Positions 12,000 through 21,179 of a stretch of 64,000 nt of DNA are shown here, piece by piece; position 1 is the stretch's first letter; each line of letters begins with the position of its first letter. Source of the DNA: Cristatella mucedo (lineage: Eukaryota > Bryozoa > Phylactolaemata > Cristatellidae). The stretch lies in assembly GCA_009760855.2 (NCBI GenBank), contig WPIO01000123.1, positions 1,118,001-1,182,000 on the forward strand. The letters are read 5' to 3'. The notes beneath the pieces were generated by a model that made no database searches, was not told the DNA's origin, and worked only from the letters and a program-made list of their open reading frames with translations. Both the position numbers and the translations under genes were made by a program.

Positions 12000-12889
12000 T
12001 GGAACAGCTACAAAAGCTCTAGGGGGATTTCTATCAGGAGTAACAGGGATTGTAGATCTTGGTTTGTTTATAAAATAAATTGTTGATGATATATCTTATG
12101 GTAAGTATGGACAAGTCTTCTGGAAAACAATGTCAGATAAAAAAGAAGGACTCTCAAAGATGGTTGCAAGTTTGGAAGTAGGTTTCTACATTAATGAGAT
12201 ATTATTAGAAGCTGAAAAATCAAACAGTGATTGATATTTAGATCCTAGTAAGTTTTTATCTGAAACGTTTGGAGAAGAAGTTTCTTGGGATGCAACTCAA
12301 CTTGATCCTATAGCATGGAAGAAGAACTTTCTTGAAATGAAAGGAGGCTTTTTACCTGCTATTCCAGCCATCATCGCTAGTATAGCAAGTGTAATAGGAA
12401 CAGTTGGTTTAGCAGTTTCAATCACTGTAGCAGTTGCAGGATTGATAAAAAAAATAGTAGATGAAACAATGTATACTGCTAGAGCACCTAAAATGAATAC
12501 TCATGAAGAGAGAATGAGTGCTTTATCACTTCAAAGACAAAGATTAAATACTGCTATTGTAGACTTGAAAAACATGATAGAACTACTTGAAAAAGGCGTT
12601 GATATAGTTCTAAGTGATTAAGTACAGAATTCAGAAGTCGGAAATAGATTAACTTACCTTAACAAAGGAAAAGAACTTTTAGAGAAAGGTGGTGTTAGTT
12701 ATAGTGAAGAATTAAAAGAGACATAAAAAAGTAGAAGCTTCTACTGTTGGTGGTCGCAAAACATGTGACTATAAAGCTGAGAGTGCAATGCTATTGATTA
12801 ATCTTTTTGCACAAGGTAAGAGTCAGCAAGAAATATATAATGAAATGATTAAACTTAGAGATGACCTAAAACAAAGACGTAAGAACTAA
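11791..12889 (+). pseudogene. Hydrophobic minor-capsid-like protein, broken
   Basis: The open frame holds a Gly/Ala-rich hydrophobic stretch (GGFLPAIPAIIASIASVIG, about 12343-12399) like the membrane-active minor core/capsid proteins of adenoviruses and adintoviruses. A helical, charged C-terminal region follows. In-frame stops occur at 12076 (TAA), 12232 (TGA) and 12619 (TAA), with a frameshift near 12722. No ATG exists in the upstream open part, so the start is unknown; 11791 is the limit of the open frame. The end overlaps the stop codon of the convergent HNH gene. The capsid role is inferred from the GGFLP motif and context. Confidence 0.5.
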
Positions 12890-13442
12890 TAGTCAGTGTA
12901 GCGAACTATTTTATTATCTTCTGTTAAATTATAAGTAAAATTAAGTTTTGCAAATTGGAGATGTAAACGTATGGCTTCCATGTCCCTAGCAACGGCTGCT
13001 TCCTCTATATCGTCAAATAAACCAATATAATAAAAACTTTATTTACTTCTACTCGTGACATCCACTTTTGTGAACGTTCACTCCAACACACGCCAATAAA
13101 GCCAGAAGCATTATTTTTTAGTTTTCTTTTATTTCTTTGATTTTCACCACAAGTTGCTTCACGTAAATTATTAAAGGAATTATTTAGTTTATCATTATCA
13201 ATGTGATCAATCTCATCCAAAGGTAGTTTACCAGTTACAATCAACCACGCTAGTCTATGAGCAAGGTACAATTTTCCATCAATTTTTATTTGTCTATAAC
13301 CACCAACTGTTATCACTCCAGCTTCTTCTCCTCTACAAATACGCCCACGACTTTCATTCCACATAAAATTACCTGTAAAAGCATTGTATGATAATAATTC
13401 ATTTACACGTTCTCTAAGAGCAGCAACTTGATCTTTATCCAT
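12886..13442 (-). pseudogene. HNH endonuclease with AP2-like C-terminus
   Basis: A selfish-type DNA endonuclease of the kind common in phages. The HNH core is visible at residues ~80-98 as DHIDNDKLNNSFNNLREAT, followed by QNxRN. A C-terminal AP2-like DNA-binding segment follows (SGFIGVCWSERSQKWMSRV). One frameshift near 13025, in an A/T run, breaks the end of this segment. Beyond it the other frame continues in coding style to a TAG at 12886. The start ATG at 13442 lacks the strong TATATAG motif seen elsewhere, which fits a gene acquired separately. It is unusual cargo for this virus group. Confidence 0.8.
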
Positions 13443-13529
13443 TTGTACATAGTTTTATAAATGTTTAAATTGTTTATATATGTATATATATATATATATA
13501 TATACAATGAAATATGAATGAGTGTATTT
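13443..13529. repeat. (TA)n microsatellite spacer
   Basis: AT-rich divergent spacer containing about 24 bases of alternating TA at 13480-13506. Confidence 0.7.
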
Positions 13530-13676
13530 ATGGATCATTCAATTTTGTTATTGTTATTGTATATCATTTTTTTAAATACGATAAAACACGTATTGGGATT
13601 TAAACGCCCACTTAAATATAAAAAAGTAGATTTATTTCTACCAATTCATGTTATATCTGATATTGAAACGGCTTGA
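13530..13676 (+). CDS. Small membrane-anchored ORF, possible fragment
   Basis: A 48-residue frame begins with one hydrophobic helix (SILLLLLYIIFL). It contains GFKRPL, which recurs near the C-terminus of the next ORF (13648-13965). It may be the N-terminal part of a frameshifted duplicate of that gene. Function unknown. Confidence 0.35.
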   Translation: MDHSILLLLLYIIFLNTIKHVLGFKRPLKYKKVDLFLPIHVISDIETA

Positions 13677-13965
13677 TACAATTACAATCAGACTTATGCA
13701 GCATAATTTAGTTGGTCATGATTGTTTTCTTGTAACTGAAGATCAACTAAAACAAATAAAGAAAAGTATATCAAATGGTACTAATTGTAAATTGATATTA
13801 AAACCTGATCAATTGAAGGCTAATAGAATGTTTGGAATATATGATGTTGATAGGATACCACATCTTCAAAAGATAACAACAAAACCGACAATATCACTTT
13901 TTAGTTGGGTAAAGTACTGGTTTGGATTTAAGCGCCCTCTCGAAAGTAGATATTGTAAAAAGTAA
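13648..13965 (+). CDS. Minor-capsid-like small protein 1
   Basis: A 105-residue frame whose central pattern (TIRLMQHNLVGHDCFLVTEDQLKQIKKS is spread over residues ~13-40) matches the short paralogue at 14006-14191. The family signature is a repeated unit of the type 'LxxxQLKQIxKS ... IRLxxxxLxG ... FLVTxxQL'. I recognise this from small minor-capsid-type proteins of Polintons. The C-terminus is basic with an aromatic patch (SWVKYWFGFKR). The start may lie upstream in another frame. The capsid role is inferred. Confidence 0.45.
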   Translation: MLYLILKRLDTITIRLMQHNLVGHDCFLVTEDQLKQIKKSISNGTNCKLILKPDQLKANRMFGIYDVDRIPHLQKITTKPTISLFSWVKYWFGFKRPLESRYCKK

Positions 13966-13995
13966 GTAACTTTATAAGTTTAAATTACTTTATAA

Positions 13996-14005
13996 TATAT
14001 AGAAA
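13996..14005 (+). promoter_or_regulatory. TATATAG start motif
   Basis: TATATAGAAA directly abuts the ATG at 14006. This is the clearest form of the motif found before most viral ORFs. Confidence 0.6.
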
Positions 14006-14191
14006 ATGAGTTATCACGAAATCAAACTATCATTGTCAGATCATCAACTAAAACAAATACATAAATCGACAGAACCAATTTCAATCAGACTTAAACACTC
14101 TGATTTAATAGGATCTGTTTCTTTCCTTGTAACTAATACGCAACTAAACAAAATAGAAAAAATAGAAGTGCTAATAGAGGGTTGCAATTGA
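14006..14191 (+). CDS. Minor-capsid-like small protein 2
   Basis: A 61-residue protein with the same repeated unit as the preceding gene (SDHQLKQIHKSTEP and SFLVTNTQLNKIEK). It starts at an ATG right after TATATAGAAA. It may be truncated by the TGA after residue 61, because the coding-like sequence downstream belongs to the PLA2 gene in another frame. Role inferred from the family pattern. Confidence 0.5.
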   Translation: MSYHEIKLSLSDHQLKQIHKSTEPISIRLKHSDLIGSVSFLVTNTQLNKIEKIEVLIEGCN

Positions 14192-14208
14192 ATATTTCTC
14201 TTAGATAG

Positions 14209-14772
14209 TTTAATGCAAATAGAAAGCATGCTTCTGGTATTGTAGATATAATAAATAAGATATCTGGAAGAAGAGAGTTTCACTTAAAGTTGCCAGCAGG
14301 AGTAAAAACAGAATTTGTTCCAGACGAAAGTTTTAATAATACTAATAGATATAGTTATGTGGGTCCGGGAACTAAGTTCGCTCAAAGAATGGAACAAGGC
14401 TACCAAGGCGTTAATGATCTTGATAATCGTGCACTTATCCACGACCATACATATACAGAGACTGGTGGAATGTCAGAACCAAGAAGAGCAGAAATACGGA
14501 ATCTGTCAGACCTTGCTCTTGCTGAAAGTGCTGCCCGTATTGCTCTTGATCCTAAGCAGCCTGCTTCTATTAGGGAAGACGCTAAGACAGTGGCAGCTAT
14601 CATGGCAGCAAAGGCAAAATTGGGTTAAGGTATTGGTGGAATGTTAAACGATTCATTTGCAACTGATTTCTTAAAATATAAAGTAAGCAATCCATCAAGT
14701 TTGACTAAGATAAAAAATTATGCCAGAGGCATTGTTGATAGGATGTTAGATATCAGTAGAAAGAAGATATAA
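14209..14772 (+). pseudogene. Parvovirus-type phospholipase A2 protein
   Basis: Secreted-type phospholipase A2 fold used by parvoviruses and some Polintons to breach endosomal membranes. It shows the calcium-binding loop YVGPGT, then the catalytic His-Asp pair in ALIHDHTY about 35 residues later. The expected downstream aspartate region is SDLALAESAA. The frame is open from 14209 but has no ATG before the domain. A TAA at 14626 interrupts it, and coding continues to a TAA at 14770. It lies with the minor-capsid genes, as expected for a virion-associated enzyme. Confidence 0.8.
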
Positions 14773-14822
14773 AAAATTAACTAACCTAACTAATTTTTAT
14801 TTTTTTTTATTTTTTTAATAAT

Positions 14823-15311
14823 CTAATAATCAGCAGGATCAAACTTTCCTCGTTCTACTGAGTCATAAACTTTAACTTGATCAAGCTTTAATCTAATATT
14901 AAGTCTTTCTTCAGAGTTGTAAGAGTCTTTAGTAACATAACTTCCATCGAGAACACTAGTAATAGAAAAGTCATTTCCAAATTTATTAGCTACTTCAGCA
15001 ATAGAACTGAACTTCATCTGTTTATTTTTTTAATCGAAGAATATACTTGGCTTAATACCAAAATCAATTCGAACTCCAATTGTAGATCTTCTATTCAAGT
15101 CATATCCTTCGAAATCAAGTTTCTTGCTAGACCTTTCTACAATGTCTTTAATAGATGGCATTATGTCTTCGGTAATGTATAACAATATGTTGTAATATTG
15201 CTTAGAATCTGTTGAAGTCCTCTCTTCAATGTGAACTCGAACTGGTTTTCCTTTTGGAATTATGACTGAAGCGTTTTCAAGAACTATGAATTTCGTATTT
15301 TGGATTTCCAT
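14823..15311 (-). pseudogene. Unknown viral protein, split by a stop
   Basis: Two frames (15311-15030, 93 residues; 15017-14823, 64 residues) lie in the same reading frame, separated only by a TAA at 15030 and four codons. They could be one gene with a nonsense change or two adjacent genes. The first ATG follows TTTATAGAA. Composition is ordinary for a soluble alpha/beta protein, and no domain is recognised. It lies between the PLA2 gene and the protease. Confidence 0.55.
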
Positions 15312-15340
15312 TTCTATAAAGGGTAAATAATTTGTTTAAA

Positions 15341-16039
15341 TCAAATCAATAATTCCATCTTTATTTCAAAATCAGTCAATTCCATTAGTTTTAAGAACAT
15401 TAGACACCTTCTTCCACAATCTTTCTGATTGAACTTTTGTAATTGAAATGTTTGAAAGATGGTATATCACCGAAGTAACTTATTACCTCCGGCATTGGTG
15501 GTGCTCCAAAAGAATCGAAGTAAAAACATTTAAACCCTTCTTTCTTTAATGCGACCTAGTGATATATTGCAAGGTCTGATTCTCCTGTATTACAAATAAG
15601 ACACTCATTCTCTAATGGCTTTGTCAGTTCATCTCTCGCAAAGACACCTCTAAAGTTTTTTATATCTAATTCTTTTATATAATTATTTATTTCTATATTT
15701 GTTAAAGCTGATGATTTTACTTTTTTTTTAGTTTTTCTATCGCACTTTTAATCTCACCAATTATTTGTTGTTTACTTACTCCTCTTCCAAACCTTCTTCC
15801 CTGTGATAAAGATCCTCTTCCAATTCTTCTTCCCTGTGATAAAGATCCTTCACCAACAGCAGCCGGAACAGCAACTGGAACTGGAGCACTTCTTAGTCTA
15901 ACAAACTTTGAGTTCTTTTTCTACAGATTGTACAAATTCCTTTTACCATTCCTCTTAATCCTTTTGTACTATCTACCTCAACATACTCCTCGTGTAATGT
16001 ATCAGTCGACTTTTTACACTTCATACAATATATCTCCAT
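15341..16039 (-). pseudogene. Zinc-ribbon plus adenovirus-type cysteine protease
   Basis: Capsid maturation protease. From the ATG at 16039 comes a CxxC...CxxC zinc-ribbon-like start (YCMKCKK, ICTICRK). A basic linker with a duplicated SLSQGRR unit follows, then the protease domain: FRGVFARDEL, the catalytic-His region near 15560, YFDSFGAPP, and the catalytic-Cys region CGRRCLMFL near 15400. Breaks are frameshifts near 15900, in the A8 run near 15725 and near 15445, plus a TAG at 15556 immediately after the catalytic His. The fusion of ribbon and protease is inferred, because the frames meet only across frameshifts. Confidence 0.7.
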
Positions 16040-16060
16040 ATACAAATATATAAAATTTTA

Positions 16061-16067
16061 ATATAGG
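16061..16067 (+). promoter_or_regulatory. ATATAGG start motif of ATPase
   Basis: ATATAGG directly precedes the ATG at 16068. The divergent protease gene starts only 28 bases away at 16039. Confidence 0.5.
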
Positions 16068-16722
16068 ATGTCTATGGAAATTAAACCTTTTACTTTTGGA
16101 CAGGATAGTGTTACCGGCCACAAAGAACCACTACCTAAAGAACCGATTAGGGCATTAGTTTTAGGACCTAGTGGATGTGGTAAGACACAGTTAGTAATGA
16201 ATTGGGTATTTTATGGAAGATTAGACTATGATATCTGTACTATTATTGCTGCAAGTTTAGATCAACCAGTATACCGTGGATTTATTGCCCTGCATTTTTT
16301 TGGGTTAGTGGAGTAGATGAAATGCCAGATGTTGACTCATATAAGAAATGTAAGAACGTTGTTGTTTTAGATGATGTTATAAATGAAGATCAGAGTAATA
16401 TATTGGATTACTTTTCAAGAGGAAGACATAAAAAATGAAAATATTCTATCTTGCTCAAGGGTTTACAAGTGTTCCTAAAAGAAATATAAGAAACAATGTA
16501 AACTTTATAATAGTCTTTAAACAAAATGGAACTGATATAGAATATATACGGCGTTCATACGTTGGTGATATAGATGGAAAGAAATTTAAAGATTGGGTCG
16601 ATTCTTGCACAAGAAAAAGATTTGGATTTTGTGTTATTGATCTAACTAAAACCGAGGACGAGGATAGATTTTGGTCTGTTGATGAAAAAGGAAAACAACT
16701 AATAACTATTTTTAATAATTAA
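16068..16722 (+). pseudogene. FtsK/HerA-type genome-packaging ATPase
   Basis: Motor that packs viral DNA into capsids. Walker A is VLGPSGCGKTQ (residues ~31-41). Walker B is NVVVLDDV near 16356-16379. The C-terminal segment FYLAQGFTSVPKRNIRNN carries the sensor region typical of adenovirus/Polinton ATPases. The total of about 218 residues fits the family. Two frameshifts, near 16290 and near 16433, put the domain in three pieces. It starts at the ATG after an ATATAGG motif and leads a long plus-strand block of morphogenesis genes. Confidence 0.88.
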
Positions 16723-16732
16723 TAGGAAAGGA

Positions 16733-17830
16733 ATGATTAACGGAAGGTTGTATCAAAGTAAAAATAAACAATACAAAGGAAGTGTTCAAGAAGCCATTGA
16801 TTTAGAAAACCTACTTAGTAATTTAGATATGTTAAATGTTGCGACAATACTTAACAATGGTCAAGAAATGGCAAGAATAGAAGCTGAGATTGCTGCTAGA
16901 GATCAGAGAGAACATTAACTAAATGAACATGCTTTAGAGCATTCAAAAAATGATTCAGGTGGCGTTGATTTTAATAAACTTAAAGTAATGAGACCTAAAC
17001 TAGCAATACAAATGGAGAGTAATAAACTAGTTGAAAAGGCGATAGAACCTAAACCCCAAGATGTTTCTTTGGTTTTGAAAAAGGCAATTGCTGATATTAA
17101 AGCTGGTGAACCTAAAAAAGCAAATAACAGAATAAATCAAGCAAAGACTCATGCAGCTAATCCAAAAATAAGAGAAATTATTGATGGTGCTCAAAAAACA
17201 GTGGCAGAGGTTTTTAATGTTAATCCATCTACTGGTACTCCAAAGATTAATAAAGGAATTATAAAAGAAGTTGAAGAACCACCAGCTATAAGTACCCCAA
17301 AGAAAAGAGGTAGAAAACCAAAACCTTCTTTACCAACTGTAAGTGTTATAGAACCTAACACACCTTAATTTACAACTGCTATAGAAGCTAATTTACCTAC
17401 AATTATTGAAGATCCGTTGGTTACTAGAGAAAAATTATTTGAAATTAGCATTAAACCTAATACGGGAAGAACGTCATTCGCAATGAGAGAAGGTATCAAG
17501 AAAATTACAGAGAATAATATTGTGGAGAGTCTTTCTAATATCAAAGAAGAATTAGAGAATAGAGAAAAAAGAAGTATAAAACAACAAAGTATTCTTGACT
17601 ATATAAATTTACTGAGTCCTAAATCTGGAGAAGGATTAAAAATCGTTCCAGTGTTTTTTAATAGGGATAAAGAAGTGTTTAGTAAGATTGATTTATGGTT
17701 GAGAGAGCTTACTGCTGGAAATAAAGGTGTTGTAAATTCAATAGGTGCTGCTGTAGACTTTTTAGCTAGATCAAGGAAAGCACCAAAGTCTTATGTTGCA
17801 AAGATAAATAATCTTTTATTTAGTATATAG
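16733..17830 (+). pseudogene. AT-hook-like DNA-binding/core protein
   Basis: A single reading frame of 365 codons with TAA stops at 16916 and 17366 but no frameshift. The middle is Lys/Ala-rich and probably helical (residues ~100-170). An AT-hook-like basic patch, KKRGRKPKP, follows. The C-terminal third is helical (SILDYINLLSPKSGEG, then ELTAGNKGVVNSIG). It is followed at once by the penton-like gene, whose ATG lies four bases after this stop. A genome-condensing or scaffold role is a guess from the basic motif and location; no family is recognised. Confidence 0.55.
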
Positions 17831-17833
17831 AAA
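17824..17833 (+). promoter_or_regulatory. TATATAG start motif of penton-like 1
   Basis: TATATAGAAA abuts the ATG at 17834, and its TAG is the stop codon of the preceding gene. Confidence 0.6.
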
Positions 17834-18694
17834 ATGAGTGATCTTTTAGTTGTAGCGAAAGATATCCTTAAGAATGTTGAAGTTATTAGAAAAAGTAGTC
17901 AAGCAAGTAAAGAAGGGTATGTGTTCAATATTATTGGAAATTCTAATCCACTTAGTCTTCGTATTAATACTCCTATTTCATTGAGAAACAAAAACCTAAA
18001 AGTTTGTTTTAAGAAGTTTGTCGGAATCAATTCCACAAAAAATATTACTACTTCGAATAATACTTTTGTTTATAGAAATTTTGGAGGTTCAGAACAAACT
18101 GTAACTATAGAACCGGAAATGTATACTGTTGATAGTGATGACTTAAACACAGGTATTGTTGATAGGATTAATAATTATATTACTCAAACAGGATCAACAA
18201 CTGATAAGTTTGTAGTTGGTGTTGATACTGGTACCGCACACTCATGGATTACTATGCCTGTTGGATGGAGTTGTATTGCAAGTAAATCTACTATTTCTAA
18301 AGTGCTTGGTTTTAATAAACTTGCTTACACAACGGATAGCAAGTTTTCAGAGTCATATCCAAATATTACACCAGTTATTTGTACTCCAAATAAAAAGTTT
18401 CATTCGGAAGAGCAGGTAAGTATTGCAGATGTAAAACTTGTTCTTGTGAATTGTAATTTAGTTGCACCAGGAACAAGTTTTATAAATGGAATTGAAACTC
18501 AAGCTTTAAGAAGTTTTATATTCGGTTTTTACCCATGGGATACAGTGGTTTACGAACCAAACACTCTTGAATACCACAACATTTCTACTGAAAGTATTAG
18601 TGATATAACTATTAAAGTCACTGATCAAAACTTGAAATTGTTAGATTTTGGTGGTGAACAAACTGCTGTTGTTATAGAAATTATAGAAATATAA
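17834..18694 (+). CDS. Penton-like minor capsid protein 1 (intact)
   Basis: A 286-residue open frame without breaks. The C-terminal ~80 residues (DITIKVTDQNLKLLDFGGEQ) match the end of the single-jelly-roll penton/vertex protein of Polintons. There it forms the pentamers at the capsid vertices beside the major capsid protein. Two diverged paralogues follow directly. All three share an LGFN block in the middle and the TDQN/KDQN block near the end. This copy lacks the 'YIEKxKGFSEQSLSLY' segment that the other two share, so it is probably the ancestral vertex protein. Confidence 0.72.
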   Translation: MSDLLVVAKDILKNVEVIRKSSQASKEGYVFNIIGNSNPLSLRINTPISLRNKNLKVCFKKFVGINSTKNITTSNNTFVYRNFGGSEQTVTIEPEMYTVDSDDLNTGIVDRINNYITQTGSTTDKFVVGVDTGTAHSWITMPVGWSCIASKSTISKVLGFNKLAYTTDSKFSESYPNITPVICTPNKKFHSEEQVSIADVKLVLVNCNLVAPGTSFINGIETQALRSFIFGFYPWDTVVYEPNTLEYHNISTESISDITIKVTDQNLKLLDFGGEQTAVVIEIIEI

Positions 18695-18703
18695 TATAAG
18701 GAA

Positions 18704-19699
18704 ATGACTATACGATCAACAGGTACATCCTCTTCAGATTATAAAACATTATGTCCTCCAATTAACTTAGGAGAAAATTCTGGATTCCAATGAAATTGGT
18801 TTAAGAAGGGTAAAGCTTACATATGTAAATAGAGCTATATTAAATGTTACTAAAGATGTGAATAACAGACTTTGGTTTAAGTTTTCTATTGGAGATGTTG
18901 GTAATCCTCAATATATTGAAATTGATTTTGGAAAAAAGCAAATGGTACTCCTAAAACTTCAGGGGCTTATGACAGTACCACAATTGCTATTGCTTTAAAC
19001 GCAGCTTTAGCACTTAAGAAAAAAGATCCTCCTCCTAATAGAGATGGCACTCCTGGTGCTGGTACTCCTACACCAGCACTATATAATGGAAGAGCTGGAA
19101 ATGGAATAAGATTTAGTGTTGATACAGATGGTAAAATAGTTATGCAAGTAGCTGGTGATAGCGTGGTTTTTCTCAGAGCCAACTCTTTCATTGAAAAAAA
19201 ACCTCAGTTTTATAGTATCGGAGACACATTAGGGTTTAACTCAAACGAACAGGGAACTTTTTACCGCGAGATGGTTGGAGGAACAGTATATGAAGCGGTA
19301 GAAAAAGCTATGTATTTTGCTGGAACTTATAAAGCATGGGATAAAATGATTCAACCTGATAATACCGGTGTAAAATGGATAAGCGTTGATTGTGATTTGG
19401 TTGATCCACTAAATAATTATATAGAGAAAACAAAAGGGTTTTCAGAACAATCACTGTCTTTATATGTCATCGACACCGATGATATTGCTCCGGGTCAAAA
19501 AGTTGATTTACATATTCCAAATGTAATGTACTTACCTACAAGAGGTGATATATCATTATTGAGAGGCTATAGAATTACATTAACAGATCAAAATGGAAAT
19601 AGGATTAATACAATTGCAGATGTTATATATACAATAGTTGTTAGAAAAAGTAAAACAAGTATAGAAAAAATTAAAACAAATATAGAAAATGAAAATTAA
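18704..19699 (+). pseudogene. Penton-like protein 2, broken
   Basis: Paralogue of penton-like 3: both carry KGFSEQSLSLY, a MYLPTRGDI block and an ITLTDQNGNR-type end. The ATG at 18704 follows TAATATAAGGAA. A frameshift/TGA lies near 18790 and a second frameshift near 18935. The remaining 185 codons from 19142 are open. A Pro/Gly-rich insertion (PPPNRDGTPGAGTPTP) sits in the N-terminal half and is absent from copy 3. The end overlaps the start of copy 3 by 11 bases. A vertex or fibre-socket role is inferred. Confidence 0.65.
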
Positions 19700-20549
19700 G
19701 TTAATAGTAGCTTCTGACACAGAGTATAAAACTCACTGTCCTCCAATAATGCTTGGTCCTAAATCTGGGTATAAACAAGTTTGGTTACGAAGAATAGAAT
19801 TTACTTACACATAAAAAAGCATTGTAAAAATTGTTGCTTTTGAAACCGATATGTTTTGGTTTAAAACTAATCCTACAATGGCTAATAGCTATTCCGTTTC
19901 TATTCCACCAGGTTATTACGATAGTACTAGACTTGTAGCAGCGTTAAATAGAGTATTAGATGGTGCTGCATCACTTTACAACCCTTCACGAAGAGATAGT
20001 ACTGGAATTATTTTTAGTTTTGGTGAAGGTGATAAAATAGTTATGAAAGTAGTGGGTGAGTATGTCGTTTTACTAGCAAGTGATATATCTGGGGTTATTA
20101 ATAACATTGGAGAAACCCTTGGCTTTAATACAAAGGAACAAGGAACATATGCCCCTGATTACGATTATGGTGATAGAATGGAAGAAGATAAAAAAGATGA
20201 AAAATCACATTACTTTGCTGGAACATATACAGCATGGAATAAAATGAAATCCTCTAATTTCAATGACATTGAATGGATCTGTGTTGATTGTGATATAGTT
20301 AATCCAGAACTTAATTATATAGAAAAAAGAAAAGGGTTTTCAGAACAATCTTTATCTTTATATACTATTGACACGAAAGATATATCACCAGGCGAAAAAG
20401 TTGATTTAAATATTCCAAACATAATGTATCTACCAACAAGGGGTGATATAGAAGGAATAAGTAGTTTTATAATTACTTTTAAAGATCAAAATGGAAATAG
20501 ACTCAATGCAATTAGAGATGTCATATCTACAATAGAAATTTCAAAGTAG
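19689..20549 (+). pseudogene. Penton-like protein 3, one stop
   Basis: One reading frame from the ATG at 19689, just after TATAGAAA, to 20549, with a single TAA at 19812. It shares with copy 2 the start pattern (a TEYKTHCPP-type block), the LGFN block, KGFSEQSLSLY and MYLPTRGDI. It has a charged insertion (DRMEEDKKDEKSH) where copy 2 differs. Tandem duplication with divergence suggests specialised vertex proteins, perhaps matching the several fibre genes; that pairing is inference. Confidence 0.65.
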
Positions 20550-20558
20550 TATAGGAGG

Positions 20559-21152
20559 ATGGGGAGCTATGCAAGGAATGGACATGGAAATATAAGAGGA
20601 AAGTATCATGTTTTCGGTGTTTTGGATAAAGTAATAGACGGTGTTGGAAGAGTAACACCTGTTTTAACCGGATTAACTGGTCTAAGCATGAACATTGCTA
20701 GCAGAGGAATTCATATGCATCAAGCAAGGAAACTTACTGAACTACAAACAAAGAAGGAAAAGATTGATCAAGAATACGCTGTTAAACGAAGAGATATGGA
20801 TGATAAACTTGAAGAAGAAAGAAGAAAGAAAGAACAAGAGTATGAACTTGAGAAACGAAAGAAAGAAGAAGATTATGTTAGAAAGATGCAAGAAATGGAA
20901 CTTGAGATTAAGCGTGCAATGCATGAAAAACTTAAACCAAAATCTAAAAGAGAAAAAAAAGTAAAAACTGAAGAGGAAGAAGTAGTAGAATATTCAAAAA
21001 CTCTTAAAGAGAAAGATCCAAAAGCTTATAAATAAGTTGATAAATTAATAAAAGAGAAAGCTGTTGTTCCTTATACTTCTCAAAGAAGCGATGGTTATAG
21101 TGGGAGTATGAAGAGAAAATTAGGAGCTGGTTTAAATATTCAAAGTAAATAA
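20559..21152 (+). pseudogene. Coiled-coil viral protein, one stop
   Basis: A short glycine-rich start and one moderately hydrophobic segment (TPVLTGLTGLSMNIASRGI) precede a highly charged Glu/Lys/Arg region (residues ~65-130). That region has heptad-like spacing and is surely a long coiled coil. A TAA at 21033 interrupts the frame, which then stays open to 21152. The ATG follows AGTATAGGAGG. Its position between penton and capsid genes suggests a virion or scaffold protein, but no family is recognised. Confidence 0.6.
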
Positions 21153-21166
21153 ATTTTTAGTTTTTT

Positions 21167-21179
21167 ATATAGAGAAGAA
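21167..21179 (+). promoter_or_regulatory. TATATAG start motif of major capsid gene
   Basis: TATATAGAGAAGAA abuts the ATG at 21180. Confidence 0.5.
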
